A stretch of 64,000 nucleotides of DNA from assembly GCA_012934845.2 (NCBI GenBank), contig WNNJ02001259.1, forward strand, positions 1 to 64,000, given 5' to 3'. The first letter of the stretch is position 1, and every line of letters begins with the position of its first letter. The notes below the pieces were generated by a model, which was not told where the DNA came from, did not search any database, and saw nothing but the letters and a program-made list of their open reading frames with translations. The DNA comes from Pomphorhynchus laevis. Its lineage: Eukaryota; Acanthocephala; Palaeacanthocephala; Echinorhynchida; Pomphorhynchidae. Both the position numbers and the translations under genes were made by a program. This document shows, piece after piece, positions 1 to 12,804 of this stretch.

Positions 1-665
1 TATTTCGTTTCTAGTATATCATATATATATTATAAGATAGAATGCATTTACTGGTCATCCTAAAATACTCTCATGCAAATATGATTATGTTCTAACAATC
101 AACAAAAACATAAAACCATATGATATAACCTTGTTAATCATATAACCATATAATCATATAAAATCTTGTATTATAATTGTATAATATTATATATATTATA
201 TTATATATATTATATATATTATATATTATTATATATTATGTTATATATATTATATATTATGCAAATATGATTATCATTTCTACACAATTCAACAAAAACA
301 TAAAACCATATATATGATATAACCTTGTTAACCTTGTATAACCACCAATATAATCATATAATCATATGAAATCTTGTATTTAATATTTATTTTTTAGCCT
401 TATTTTAAATTTATATATAGTATAAAATACGTAGACTTAGTTTGCTGATATGATATTCTAGGAACGAAATATAAACGTATTTGATGCGTTTAAAGATGGA
501 ATGCATTTACTGGTCATCTTTCAGCGCATCATATAAGTATTTATTTCGTTTCTAGTATATCATAGATATATATTATAAGATGGAATGCATTTACTGGTCG
601 TCCTAAAATACTATCATGCCAATATGATTATCATTTCTATACAATTCAACAAAAACATAAAATGT
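1..665. repeat. A+T-rich degenerate repeat block
   Basis: A unit beginning TATTTCGTTTCTAGTATATC and running through an AATGCATTTACTGG segment to CAACAAAAACATAAAA occurs at about 1-125 and again at about 540-660. The inner part (GCAAATATGATTAT to ACATAAAACCATAT) is also present at about 255-325. Pure A/T runs lie between the copies. No coding potential is visible. At about 420-455 there is a copy of a dispersed word, TAAAATACGTAGACT, that also occurs near 13.2, 32.7 and 63.3 kb. The block probably extends beyond the left edge of the window. Confidence 0.6.
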
Positions 666-1039
666 GTAATGCATAGTGCGTTTAAACATCAAGAGATAGA
701 ATAAATTAAGATTACTTATTTCATTATTATTCAGTTAATATAATTATCGGTAACTTGACACTCTGGCTTAACGGCCCCTATGGTTTATATATCGCCTCAA
801 TATATTCAAGGTTAGCTGGGATACAAAGCATAATTAAAAATATGTATTTAATGATATAATACTATAATTTATTTTTAAAATAATTCAGGAAATGATATAA
901 TTCGCTGATACTTAAGTAAATTTCACAATTAGTTTATACAAAAGAACTGATTACATGCATAAATACAATGGATTGTATTTGTATAAATGCAACTTAGATA
1001 TTGTGTATTTTAAATTGAAGAAACGAGATTTTCTTATTT

Positions 1040-3125
1040 TAGACAAATAAAGGTTTTACATTTAAGTTGCTACTGCTGCCATCTTCAAGTTCAAAAAGTT
1101 ACTTGTTCAATCACAGTTTAACCCTAATGAAGAGCTCCTTCAGATCATCCCTCTTCCTAAACTTTTCTTGTCCAGCCCTGTCTTGTTTAGATATATCACT
1201 AAGTAAGAACGGTAAACGCATCAGCATAGGCAATATCTACATCCGTCAAGGGGATATTCACAAAAACCGTGACCTCCTGAATCGTATATTAGGTAGCGGT
1301 TATGACATGTTACTTGGTGACTTCAACTACAGAACTGGTCGTTGGATTAATGCAGCAAACCTCAGAACAAGGAACGACTATCTTATTCACAAACCACCTT
1401 CCCCCACATTTCATTGATCAACAACTAATTCTCTCCTCGGCATACTACTGCTTCATAAAAAGTGGTTGTTGAAATCCATCTGTACTGATCAGTCGCATAG
1501 TCATCAAACCACCTCTCATGACCTTATTCGCTGGCGGATAGAGGAAGTTACGTTGCTTAGAAGGAGGTTTCACTTTGATCCCATCAGAGTGGCCTTATTT
1601 CAGGCAGCTATCCAACTCTTACCTAGAATTGGTAATGAGAGTTTGACCGAATTTAATTCCTACAAGTCATTGCAAGCTGCCGCGTTGCTTTCGACTACTT
1701 ATAAAGGTCGCATATGCAATCCCATTCCAACAAAACTCAAGGTCCTCGCTAAAATGCTACACCTTCCCAATCTCTCTGTTTCCGACAGACAGGCCCTCTC
1801 GAATAAATACTGGATCTCTAGATATAGGTTCCACCTATATCTAGAGATCTATCTGTCACAGATATTCTAAACTCCTGGGGCCACTTCCGGGCAACTTCAG
1901 AACCCACGCGCCACTCTCCACTCGGTTCTGTCAGCTTTTGACAGACAGTCAGAGAAAGGAGGTCGTCATCACAATGCAACTAGTCTCCCCGTCCGATGTT
2001 GCTGGCATTAATATCAGCAGTCGTATTTTTATATCAAAAAAAGAAATCGATTTCATGTCCTAAAGATCTGCGGCCATTTCGCTTCAAAATTTCCTCGTAT
2101 TCATCTACAAAAAAAACGCTTGCGCGTAGAATCAGCGAGTACTCTCACCGAGTTTTGATGGGTTTGTCAATGAGTGCTCGGGTCATTCAGCAATTGATGA
2201 AGTGCACCAATTTTGTCAGGATAAGTGGCATCAGCTTGCTGTAGCTGTTTTCTTGATTTTTCTGTTGTATTTGACCGAAATTTCCATTTCCTTCGTTATC
2301 TCCTCTCTCAAGTCACTAGGGTTGCCTAGAGAATTGTTAACTGGGTAGAGATATTGCTGTATACCAAGCGTTTATACTATGATGGCGAGCCTGATGCACG
2401 TCAGTTCTATCCTATTACGGGCGTACCTCAAAGATCCCCTCTTTCACCAATCTTGTGCCTTGCTGCCTCCATTATACTCTACAAAATATTCAAACGCGAT
2501 CAACATCTTGTGGTATACGCTGATGATACCATAGCCCTGTTCTCTGGATGCAGGTGCAAAGATGTAGTATCTACAGAAGCCGTTTCTTATTAAGATTAAA
2601 AGATCAACTATCCATATCCAATCTTGTTATCAACTTCTCTAAATCACAGGTGGTCGTCTTTTATGGCGCCCTTACCACCAAAAAGAAGCTTAAGAGATTA
2701 GCACTCTCTGCACTATCCTCCATTTTGCAGCCTTAACCTATCCCTACAATTCGAGTAAAATACGTGGAGTTCACAATTACTATGAACTGGCAAGCGAAAG
2801 CTGATCTGGATAGACTCAAACGTATGCCAAAGAAAGCTATGTGAGCCCTGAAACGGGCTCAGCATCTGTCATTGAATGGGAAAACCAAAGTGCGTCTCCG
2901 GGGTACTTAGGCAATCTCGGGATTAATATTCTTTTCAAGAGGACCTCCCCCAGAGCAACGACCAAGGTTTATCAAGCTCCTTATCTCGCAATTACCGAGC
3001 ATAGCCAGCCTCGATTGGATTCTTCGGGGGCGTGAGAGACCTCTTATGGTTTAGTTGGAGAGCGGCGTGTTGGATTGGCTGGATGGCTCAGCTCCCTGTG
3101 AGCCTAAGACTGTGACACAATGAAG
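1040..3125 (+). mobile_element. decayed non-LTR retrotransposon (LINE), endonuclease and reverse transcriptase remnants
   Basis: Several overlapping frames read like one LINE in order. Around 1205-1415 is an apurinic-type endonuclease fragment with the signature MLLGDFNYRTGRW, then a run of hydrophobic helices (1466-1870). A reverse transcriptase core at about 2410-2570 has GVPQRSPLSPIL followed by VVYADDT, the catalytic YxDD box. The segment at 2790-3050 is the region after the reverse transcriptase and matches the copy at 26.17-26.52 kb (for example ALKRAQHLSLNG in the other copy). Many stops and frame changes separate the pieces, so it is an old, dead copy. A 17-base inverted repeat sits inside it. 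No polyA or target-site duplication was identified. I cannot name the clade with confidence; the endonuclease and RT words fit R1/I/Jockey-like LINEs. Confidence 0.75.
1813..1849. repeat. 17-bp perfect inverted repeat with 3-base loop
   Basis: The left arm GATCTCTAGATATAGGT (1813-1829) is followed by TCC and then the exact reverse complement (1833-1849). It interrupts the LINE between its endonuclease and reverse transcriptase parts, and looks like a local inverted duplication. Confidence 0.8.
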
Positions 3126-3129
3126 ACTC

Positions 3130-4390
3130 CATTAATGACTGAACTGACTTTGTTTTCTATGTTTTTCTTTTCTGCATGTTTTTCTTTTAAAACTTTTTAG
3201 GAATTATATAGTTGTTAACAAAATCCTTATTATTATAATCAAAGTTTCGTGTATCAATGGATAATGAAAACGTTGGCTTATGTAAACGAAACAAGATAAA
3301 GAATAAAAAGTATGAATCAAAATTTGATATGTAAAACAATGTGTGGTAAACAAAGTTCAAAACAATGAAATAGTCAAAAGATCATGAAAAGAATACTAGC
3401 AACTAAAAGAATTGATTTGTAAAAAATAAAAAATTAAATATAAATAAACATTTATTCCTATAATCGGATTTATTATAATCCATAAAGTTGATTTCCTTTC
3501 TATAAAAATAAATATTCCTGTATTAATTTTAAAGATGATTGTTCCAGAAAGAGAGAGTATAGATTACCCTTGAAAATTTATAAAATGACATTAATATTGT
3601 GCATTCTGACATTTAAGACGACAATTTTATTTACATTTATAAAATTTATCATATAACAAATAATTTAAATATCAAAATGTAAATATCAAAGTCATAACTG
3701 CTAACCGATTGTTACTAATTGAATAATTAAATTAATTATATTAAGTTGCTTTCATATTCATTGTAAATATTTGTTGTTGATGATATTATCGACACGAGAG
3801 AGATTAAAACACAAAAAATATTTATTATTAATACAAGCGAGCTTTTAACCGATTTGGTCCTAATTTTCTAGCAGAAAGTAAACTAAAAATTGCCAACACC
3901 AAAAAATGACAACACCTGGTCTTATATAATAATTATTAGAATAATATTATAATATTATTATAATTATATTATATAATTAAATAATATAATTATATTATAT
4001 AATTAAATAATATAATTATATTATATTATTACTACAGGTCATAGGTTTATAAGCTGATTATGCATTTATCAAATACATAATCTCTACAATCCATTATATA
4101 CAGGTCATAGTATATAATTAAATAATATAATTATATTTATATTATTATATTATTATATATTATTATTCAATTACTTTAGATTGTATTAGTCATAAACATT
4201 ATAATTTATAATTCTTCTAATACTAATGTCTCTCAAGATAAGAAAACAGCATTAAGGAAGAAATGAAAAGTGGGAATAAAATGAAATTCCGAGAATAGTC
4301 ATAGAAGTGACTACCGGTAAAATATAGTCAAAAATTATGATTGAAATGTTTGGATCAGACAAAGAGTGAGGTGCTATTCACATTAGGGTA
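3130..4390. other. A+T-rich stretch without recognisable genes
   Basis: No long open frame or known motif is visible. It contains simple TATAATTA arrays near 3940-4030 and 4105-4165. At 4045-4095 a segment containing TAAGCTGATTATGCATTTAT is repeated at about 4650-4700. These two copies bracket the LINE scrap at 4.40-4.64 kb. Confidence 0.5.
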
Positions 4391-4394
4391 GATT

Positions 4395-4642
4395 TCTTCG
4401 TATTTATTACTAAACGTAATGACGCTAAATGTCTACAAAGATGATTAGACAATCAGAAACAATGTCTGCAAGGTCATTAACCGAAGAAGGATCGCAGTCT
4501 GCATACAGCACGATGCCGTCTGAATATTGAATTAAATGAAAACCATAAGTAGAGGCTATATATGTTAGGTCGCCAAGAATAACTGTGAATAGTATAGGTC
4601 CAAGAACAGAATCTTGAGGTACGCCGTGATATTCACTGCGTA
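4395..4642 (-). mobile_element. LINE reverse-transcriptase fragment
   Basis: Read on the minus strand, this short piece gives HGVPQDSVLGPILFTV, then about 20 residues later LIQYSDGIVLYADCDP. These are the GxPQGSxLGPxLF block and a degenerate catalytic YADD region of CR1/L2/Jockey-type LINE reverse transcriptases. Roughly 80 codons survive, without the rest of the element. It is flanked by two copies of a roughly 50-bp sequence (about 4045 and 4650), which could reflect a local duplication or insertion. Confidence 0.7.
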
Positions 4643-4699
4643 CCTCAAGTTATAAGCTGATTATGCATTTATCAAATACATTATCTCTACAATCCATTA

Positions 4700-6890
4700 T
4701 TCGTGATAATTTAACTATCACAAATTTAAGCATATCGAAACATTTTCATTTTTCGTCAACGCTCTGGTTACTCGACAAAGTTCTTAATTTAAATACTACA
4801 CCATTTTGGAATACCCGTAAGATGAGGCTTGGCAGAATGGTGATTTTTTAATTTTTTATTTTTGTTTATCATTTTTTGTAAAAAAAATAAACACTTTTCA
4901 ACAAAGCAATTTTTATTGTTTTATTTTAGCAAATATGTAAACTTTTATTTTAGCATATATGTGAACATAAGAAAAATAAAATACAGAATCTGTTAATATT
5001 AAAAAAATATTTAATCTGAAGATTATACCGGTAGCCGTCGAATTATAATTTTTCAATAAAGAATTCGTTTTCAAGTTTTATTAAAAAAAAATAAATATTA
5101 AAACTTAATATTTTGGAGCATTCTCAAATCAAGTTGGCTTTGACTTGGAAAGCAGATTGATTCTATGACATTATATTTTCTGCGATTTAAATTCTTCGAT
5201 ATTCGATTTTCAGCTATTTACATTCAGAATCAGCGGTCTATCTGTTTTAATACCATATTGTTATTTTGCTGATTAATTAATATTTGCCGATCAATCATCT
5301 AGGATTGTGAAAATCAATTTGAAAGGTGCAAATTACATGTTCTTTTCGTCACATTCAAATTGTTCATTCTAATGGAAACTCTAAAACTATAAAATTCTAA
5401 AGGAAGGAGGAGGATAGCTCTCTGCCCATGCAAAACAACAGGAATCACTGCTTTTACTTCATTTAACAATTTCATAGTTATCAACGATACTTAACGTGTA
5501 TTTTAATTTCCTTCTTTGCAAAACTTGCAGAAAACGCACGTGCTTTCTTAAGGATGATACTTTCTTAAAATCTCTTAATTTCAAAGCATGAATTCAGAAG
5601 AATATATTCCAAAATAGATCCTATGGCTTTTGCATTTTGACGCTGCTTGCTAATCGTGAATTGTTACAATTCACGATAGGACGCATGAACAAGCAAATCG
5701 GATTAAGTGCGTATTAAGAGTATTGTCTTAATTGACAGCTGAAGTGAGCTTCAAGATTTCTGCAACTTTGTGTGAATTAAGGCAAAATCGCAAAAGCTGT
5801 ACAATAAAATACTCAATCAATTGAGTTTTCTTGATACATCCTTATTACACATTTCAGTGGAATCAAAAAAAATTCAATGTTGTAAAAATGAGTACATGCT
5901 GTGACCTCGACGATTAGAAGAAATCTCTGCAGAATCTCCATAGCAGGAAACAAATATGTATTTAATGTATGCTTTTAATAGCGTTCGTAATTTTAATCAA
6001 CTTTTAATTGTATGCAAATTGAATTGAGAGAAAATGAAAAAATACGTATTCTCTTTTCTGCATTATGATGAGAGTGATTTTTCATTTGGGATTTGACAAG
6101 TTGTCCTCTGAGACAGGTCTACTTAAAATGTAATTACTACAGAAACACGAGACTAAATAATGTCAAAAAGTATTAGGGTGAGATGTCTCGACAAGTGAAA
6201 CAACGATTCTGTAAATATTACGTATATCGAAAAGTGCTTATTTTAATAATAAGACCAAATATTACAAAAGCTTACCTTCTGAAATGTTCAAGCTTAATTA
6301 AGTAATTATTTTGTTAAAAAATATTACAAAAGAAACTTGATTGTAAAGATTAATCCTTATTGTTAATTAATCCTTATTGTTAATTAAGAATCCTTATAAA
6401 TCCTTTTGTAAGGATTCCTAAGAATCCTTTAATCCTTATTGTTAATTAAGAAAATGGAAATTTAGATTTTTCAAACATGTTATGAATGAATTTGGTTAGA
6501 ATAAGTGATGACTATAAGAGGAAATCCTTCTTCAGGGTGTAACATAAAGTAACATAAACTGTAGACATTTTTTTAAAGGTCATGTAGCGGAATAAAACCC
6601 ACATGGACATCATAACATACCCTAAACAGATTCTCTTTAACCGACTTTGAAATAAAATGTGAGCTGCACATTTAGTATAAGCAAATGCGAGAGACTAATT
6701 CCTCAATGTAATACTGATTTGTACAAAGAGCCGATGTAATAGCAATTCATATTTTTATTTAAGTAACTGTAGTCACAAAGGATGCAATGTTTGCAGTTGA
6801 ATCCAGTGACAACGTGTGGTGTATCATGCGATAATGAAATAATATTTAAATTAAAATAGATCAAAATTTATTCAAAAAAAACTGGAAAAT
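4700..6890. other. intergenic, no gene recognised
   Basis: I see no convincing coding region on either strand. Small features: a 12-bp inverted repeat ATCGTGAATTGT with a one-base spacer at 5653-5677, and a short tandem array of TAATCCTTATTGTTAAT with variants at about 6350-6450. The rest is unstructured A+T-rich sequence. Confidence 0.5.
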
Positions 6891-6899
6891 TAATCACTT

Positions 6900-7545
6900 G
6901 CATTTCAAAATATAAATACATACGATTTTAGTACGCTTTATACAAATCTAGATTTAGTAGATATTATAACGCCTATCTAACAAAAATTAAACCATCAAAT
7001 AAATATAAATATATGGATAAAATTGAATTAATAGAATCCTTAAATATTTTGATAAATCAAAATTATTTAAAAGTAGGGACATCTATATTTAGACAAGTAA
7101 AAGGTGTTCCAATGGGTGGTAATAGTAGCCCAATTATAGCTGACTTGTTTTTAAGCTTTATATAATATGAATTTGTTTATAACTGTGTAAAAACTAAATC
7201 TAAACAATATAAATATATAAAATATATGTTTCGATACATTGATGATATATGTGTATTTAATTCTAATAATTTTTATTCAATTAGTGAACACATTTATCCT
7301 GAAAGCCTTATTCTTAATAAAACCAATATTGATGATAAAGAAGGTGTATATCTAGATATGAACTTTAAATTAACATTAACTAAAACTACTATTAATTTAT
7401 ATCGTAAAGATGACATATTTAAATTTACAAGAAACATATTTTTGCATATAATATTAAATATAATGCATAAAATCAAGAAATTTTACGAATTACAACAAAT
7501 TGTAACGACGATATTGGTTTTCCTAAAAATCATTAAAATAATTTA
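6900..7545 (+). mobile_element. Penelope-like element (PLE) reverse-transcriptase fragment
   Basis: This piece matches the central part of the PLE at 44.4-46.1 kb. It begins at the motif-A region (YDFST-like coding near 6930). It continues through FRQVKGVPMG and RYIDDICVF (about 7230), with the spacer IYPESLILNKTN and then LYRKDDIFKFTRN. It is truncated at both ends and internally shortened relative to the better copy. Directly downstream is a second, differently diverged fragment of the same family, so two insertions or a duplication lie head to tail. Confidence 0.85.
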
Positions 7546-7549
7546 ATAG

Positions 7550-8562
7550 ATGCATATTTTAAATATATATTTAAATAAATGCATATATTTAAATATATCA
7601 TATTTATATGATATATTCGATATATGTGCATTTAACTCTAATAATTTTTATTCAATTAGTGCACAAATTTATCCAGAAAGCATTATTCTTAAAACCTATA
7701 TAAATGATAAAGAAGGTATATATCTAGATATTAACATTAAATTAACATTAACTAAAAATACTATTAATTTATACCGTAAAGATGCCATATTTAAATTTAC
7801 AAGAAACATAGCTTTGCATGAGCATTTATTCATACCATACTAGCTACTATGTTAGATCGAGGAATATGGGCAGAAAAATCTTACCAAACGCTTAATTGTT
7901 ATTAATCCTAATAAAATAAAATATGGCATGTAGACAAGCTACTGGTATTGAAACAATTTACAATTAGCTCGTATGAATGGATTATAAATAATATACTTTT
8001 TTAAATAGTTAATAATTTTCCATTATTGATAACGAATTATTAGATGAAAAATAAAGAATAATATAAAGAATAAAGAACGAATTAAAAATAAATAAATAAA
8101 GAATTTTATTGTTTAAAAATAAAGAATCACGTGCTAATGATGTATTTATTCTAATGAAATGTTATTATTTTGTTTATCTTCTTACTTAAAGTACATCAAA
8201 GAATTTGTAGAGCTGGATCAAAGAAAGAAGGAAAATTTTATTTGATATTTCGCTAACCACTGTTAGCATCTTCAGGTGCTAACAATGGATATATTTAGGT
8301 GCTAGCATCTTGAAGATGGTAACAGAGGTTAGTGAAATATCAAATAAAATTTTCCTTCTTTCTTTGATGCAGCTCCAATAATTCTTTAATATGTTTTGAA
8401 TTAGAAGATTCACTACATAAAATTTCATCAGATGAAATACGTCATTAGCATGTATTTGGCCCCGCTGTTATGTTGTGTCCAGGAATAAAGGAGAGGGAAT
8501 ACTACCAAACCCTTAATTGCTATTAATCCTAATAAAATATGTATTGTAGACAAGCGCTTAAA
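7550..8562 (+). mobile_element. PLE fragment of a second subfamily, with a foldback element inside its 3' region
   Basis: The 5' part (about 7600-7845) encodes the PLE fingers/palm segment (YDIFDICAFNSNN, LYRKDAIFKFTRN). It is followed by the family 3' box (GTATTTGGCCCCGCTG near 8450) and a subfamily-specific tail ACCAAACCCTTAATTG. That tail occurs twice, near 7890 and 8505. From about 7777 to 8560 the sequence is nearly the same as 52,165-52,925, including the foldback element at 8200-8384. The coding part is broken. Confidence 0.8.
8200..8384. mobile_element. foldback (MITE-like) inverted-repeat element
   Basis: Two long arms, starting with GAATTTGTAGAGCTGGATCA and ending with AGCTCCAATAATTC, are complementary over about 80 bases. 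The arms include AAAGAAAGAAGGAAAATTTT and its complement and are separated by a short loop, so almost the whole element is a hairpin. It has no coding capacity. A second copy at 52,591-52,774 sits at the same position in a PLE. Half-elements occur near 56.6 and 56.75 kb, so it is a genuine dispersed family. Confidence 0.8.
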
Positions 8563-8574
8563 ATGTCGCATTCA

Positions 8575-11135
8575 GCTTAAATGTGGCGTCGCATTAAAAA
8601 GCTCGTACGAGTTTTTTTTATCGCGACAGCATAAAAACTTTGGAAAAAAAGTTTTGATAAAATTGACTCAATATTATCAACTTTCGTGAATTTAAAATTA
8701 TTTTTTGTGTTCAGTGTATAATGACCACAACATTCGTTAAAAAATTTTAACGAAAAACTTCTATTTTTTTGTATTGCTGCAATTATATTCTCAATGTCAA
8801 TTCCTCCATTTGGTGCGATCAGATACCAGAAGATCTCCATATCAATGATATTCCCATTTCTCTCATTGGGAAGATATGCAACTTGATGTAAATTACATTA
8901 TCTTGAATTCAAATGACTCACATTGACTTTGAAGTACACGTTTGAATTCGAAAGAGGTTAAAGGTGATGAGTTTACTTTTTGCAAATATAAGCTAAAATA
9001 GATTTGCTACAATGGCTTGTAATTAATATGGGTGTTAGCAATTTTTCTGTTCATAGCAGGACGTGCGTATGCTGTAGGCTTTGCAAGGCCAAGTATTTAC
9101 ATTCGTTTATCTGTGATCACAGTGATAAATATGGCTGGAAAAATCCTTTCCGATGTGACTGCATTTCAGCTACTTTAACAATCCATTTAGATGTTGTAAA
9201 GGCGGCCTCTCCCCTTTTTCTCCAAACCTTCAGTTCATATCTATGTTGATTTTTTAAGCCTCTTGCCGTGCATTACTAAAGGTGATGATGAAAACGAGAG
9301 ATTCACATCGTCGTTCTCTTTTATTAAAATGCATTGCGCTAAAGGATGAGCTAAAATAAAAAGATGAAAATCAACTGCTCTTATAAGTAGGACATGTATA
9401 AGGAAAGGGTTAAAATATCTTTTTACGATTTAATCAAAAAATTTGGCAGGTAATTTATATTTCTGGTATATACAGGTGATGATAAAACCTTTTTAAAGTG
9501 TATTCGCTATTTATAACGCTAAAATATGTCAAATAATAAACGCGATCAAAGGATATTTTAACAGCGTTAATACGTCATAGTTTAATGTTTAATCATTAAT
9601 TATAATTAATGCTTTAATGAAATTTATAATTTCATTAAAATAAATGTATGTGATTTTATATTTATTTCGCATTTATATTATATAAATTACATTTATTTTA
9701 TACAAACATTAATATATTAACGTTACAGTTTATTAATGCTAGTCAGTTAAATCCGAGTAGTAACGTTAAGTTACTAAGCTGCTTGGTCTCACAAGTAACG
9801 ATTTAGATCTATTATTATTAATAGGCGAGTTTAATGCTAATTATCAAATAATTATTATATTAATTAAATATTTTTAGAAACATACACACAACGTATAAAT
9901 AAACAGTTGAATAAAATCGATCAATAATACCCGACATCCAAATCCTGTAGGTCTCCCGTCCTGTCAGCTGTGCCCGAAACGCAACTAGCATTGCCCCGTT
10001 GAATGACAGCGCTCTGTCTCTGCAACAAAAATACTATAAACCGCCGTTATTCACCGCCCAAATATGAAGTAGCGTGCCTTTACACCAAATGCATCAAAAG
10101 TTTCCATGTCTTATATTGTTTAGCATAACTTCACATGCATATTACTTTTATTCCGATTAATATAATTAATATATATTGAATTAGTGCAGGTATTTACATC
10201 AATTGAATTAATAATTTAAATTTTATTTAAAATTATATTCGCGTTCAATATGAATGAAACTTTAATATATTCCTATTTATAAAATATGACTTTAACTTGC
10301 AACTTTGTTTTGCACTTTCGACATGCAACTGTCGAGTGCAGCGGTTTAAGGCTCAGTTTTAAATTTTAGTTTATGTAATGAGAGTTATAATGCTTTTATC
10401 ATTTCTAATCATTTCTACCAGAGATTGTGAATCTATTAGGGCGCCAGAGTATAAACCTTATTTCTAAAAGCAAAACTCGTGAAAACCAAAACAAAATATG
10501 TTTGAAAAATAAATTTTTAAAAAATAAATTTTTAATATCGTAAATTTTATTTTAAGAAAACGCGTCAAACTAGGTGTGAATTTCGAAAAGTGCAAAACCT
10601 TTTAAAATATGTAGATATTCTTCCTTCTTAATGCTTATCCCTATTCGGAGTCGCACGCCATGTCATAATAAATCTCTTTTACTGCATTCGATCCGCTACT
10701 TTTCACTCGTTCTTTGATTTCTTCACAGTGACCAAGCAGGATCTCTGCGCTTCGCTTCATGGAAACACCCATTCGAGTTTACGTTTTGGTTTTGACTCAT
10801 CGTTAAGGGTTTGTATAACAGGATTTTTACAATCAGATGCTCTTCCGGATACCAGCCCTTCTCTTTTTTTCAGCTTGGGTTATTTTTTTTCTAATTGGGT
10901 TACTGGTCTTGGAGGAGTTTTTGAAATATGTAGATTAAAGTACTTTAAAATATTTAAAGCGTTTAAAAAAATATTGAGCTGTTATCAAAACTCAATATAA
11001 AACCGTTTAATTGCTATTGAATTTTAATCAATTCATAAAAATTGAATTTTAAAAAGTTCTTACCCTTAATAAACATAAATTATATAAAATTTTATGATTA
11101 AAATATTTATTTTCCTTGTTTCGTATGACTTAATG
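8575..11135. other. no identifiable gene; two small open frames of unknown value
   Basis: Short open frames on the plus strand at about 9004-9249 (cysteine-rich, 81 codons) and 10,728-11,000 (90 codons), and on the minus strand at 8577-8840, have no recognisable family, no good context and mostly no ATG start. The stretch near 9940-10,040 is less A+T-rich (GTCTCCCGTCCTGTCAGCTG) but has no long frame. I would not call any of these genes. Confidence 0.4.
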
Positions 11136-11139
11136 ATTT

Positions 11140-11850
11140 CGTAGCAAGATCAGTTCATGCTCCATCATCCTCCGTGACATCCGAAGTGTCCGTAGAAATC
11201 TCGACGTGAAATCGACAGCTATTTTAATCTAGAGCCTTTTCATGCCTCGTCTAGAATATTGCTTAGGTCTTCTCGTAAACTGTCCAGCATATCAATTTCA
11301 CTATTTACAAAGGATTCTGCACACGGCTGCTAGAGTCATCTTCCGCCTTCGCAAGTACGACCATATCTCCAGCACCCTCCGCATCCTTACCTGGCTCAAC
11401 ATTCCGAACCGCATAACCCCTCAAATTATCTCACTTGCATGGCAAATCAAATTCCGGCACAACCATCCTGATCTATATCTTCCTGATAGCGCATGCTATA
11501 TGACGACCGGTCTCTCCATAAGAAGTCAACGCTACTACTCGCTTTTCGTCCCCCGTCACAACGGTAATCACGGATATCGTGCGTTTACCATCGCTGCACC
11601 ACGCCTTTGGAACAAACTTCCTCGAGACACAAAATCATTGACGTCGCTTAAACACTTCAAAACTTCCTTGATTGCCTTACTTCTTGCAAACGAACTAAAA
11701 TAACACTTTCAGCCGCAATCAATTCAATAACACTACATACAAGTTCAAACATTCATCAGACGTAAACTTGTCTTTTAATTTTTATAGTGGGCCTGTAAAT
11801 GGTTCTATTTACCACAAAGGCCACTCTAAATAAATTCTATTCTATTCTAT
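11140..11850 (+). mobile_element. 3' end of a CR1/L2-type LINE with (ATTCT)n tail
   Basis: An open frame of 153 codons (11,242-11,703) gives the C-terminal part of a LINE ORF2, after the reverse transcriptase. Diagnostic words are LQRILHTAARVIFRLRKYDH, LTWLNIPNRI, and near the end YRAFTIAAPRLWNKLP, then SLTSLKHFKTSL. This order (LQxxxNxAARL, DHI, LxWLPI, then A-PRLWNxLP and SxxxFKxxLK) is the family's usual C-terminus. The 3' end is marked by repeats of ATTCT at about 11,829-11,850, a typical microsatellite-like LINE tail. The 5' truncation is around 11,140. A related minus-strand scrap is at 12.8 kb. Confidence 0.85.
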
Positions 11851-12400
11851 TAAAGTAGACACGAGTATACACATATGATTCATTAAATCTGAATCATTAA
11901 ATGAGTCATATTTACCATATAAAATAAATTATATTCATATAAACAGTAAACTGTTTATTTGTAACTGTTTAAAATATCAAAAAGAAAAATTTATTGAAAA
12001 TTTATCGTCTCATAAACAAAAAGATTTATTTACATTTAAATAAATTAAAATTCCTACAAGTTGCTTTAATCCTATCTATAAGCTGACAGCTACGTTTAAG
12101 TATTGGTGTAAATAAATTGTTTTATAATTCAAAAAAGAATAAATCAAATCAGCTGAGTATACGTATTCAATAACGTAGAATTTAAAAACGCTAAATCAAA
12201 ATTTGATAATTAATAATAATTAATTATAAATAATTGTTCTAAGATTTTTTATAATTTAAATCAAGTTAAAATAAAAAATTGAAATATAAGATAAAATAAT
12301 AGTTTTTAAGCCACATTTTCAACTGTGAATTGTGCAATGGTTAAAACGTGTTAACTTCTGATATATGCAATTATACCAATTAAATTTATATTTTAATTTA
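11851..12400. other. A+T-rich spacer, no gene seen
   Basis: There are no open frames of note. Near 12,150-12,175 lies CAGCTGAGTATACG, a minus-orientation copy of the dispersed word seen at 13.2 and 32.7 kb, followed by A+T-rich sequence resembling PLE tails. Confidence 0.4.
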
Positions 12401-12404
12401 TATT

Positions 12405-12800
12405 TTTAAACTAGGTTACTATAAAAATAACATCAAGCAGAAAATAGTAAAATATATAAATCAACACAATAATATAAAGAATAAATTTAAACTCTTAAGT
12501 GGTAAATTTTTATGGATGGATAATAAATAATATACTTTGTATTAGAATAAGATACTAGATAGTTTTATCAGAGGAAATACATCATTAGCATGTATTTGGC
12601 CCCGCTGCTATGTTGGGTAGAGGAACAGGGGCCGAAACCTGATAGCATAGCAGTTCCTCCTGATGACCTCTTATTCTTATTCTGATACAACGTCTGTTAT
12701 TTATTAGTCAATTCATAAAAATGACTTTTTAAATTTCAATTTTTTAACTTGATTTAAATTATAAAAAATCTTAAAACAATTATTTATTTTATTATTTAAT
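12405..12800 (+). mobile_element. PLE 3' end with the conserved 3' box
   Basis: This begins in the codons for the last residues of the PLE protein (YKNNIKQKIVKYINQ, then a stop near 12,528). Next come about 45 bases, the conserved box at about 12,570-12,680, and a tail ending in GTCAATTCATAAAAATGACT plus an A+T-rich run. The box contains GGCCCC, CTGCTATG, GGGGCC, CGAAAC, CATAGCAG and CTGATGA in that order. A LINE scrap (12,805-13,060) interrupts the A+T-rich part. Confidence 0.85.
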
Positions 12801-12804
12801 TATA

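Noticed and set aside
7294-7476. Minus-strand frame within the PLE reverse-transcriptase fragment
   Set aside because: It is a shadow of the plus-strand PLE coding sequence.
9004-9249. Cysteine-rich 81-codon frame that might be a zinc finger
   Set aside because: Cysteine and histidine spacing fits no zinc-finger class, and there is no ATG or supporting context.
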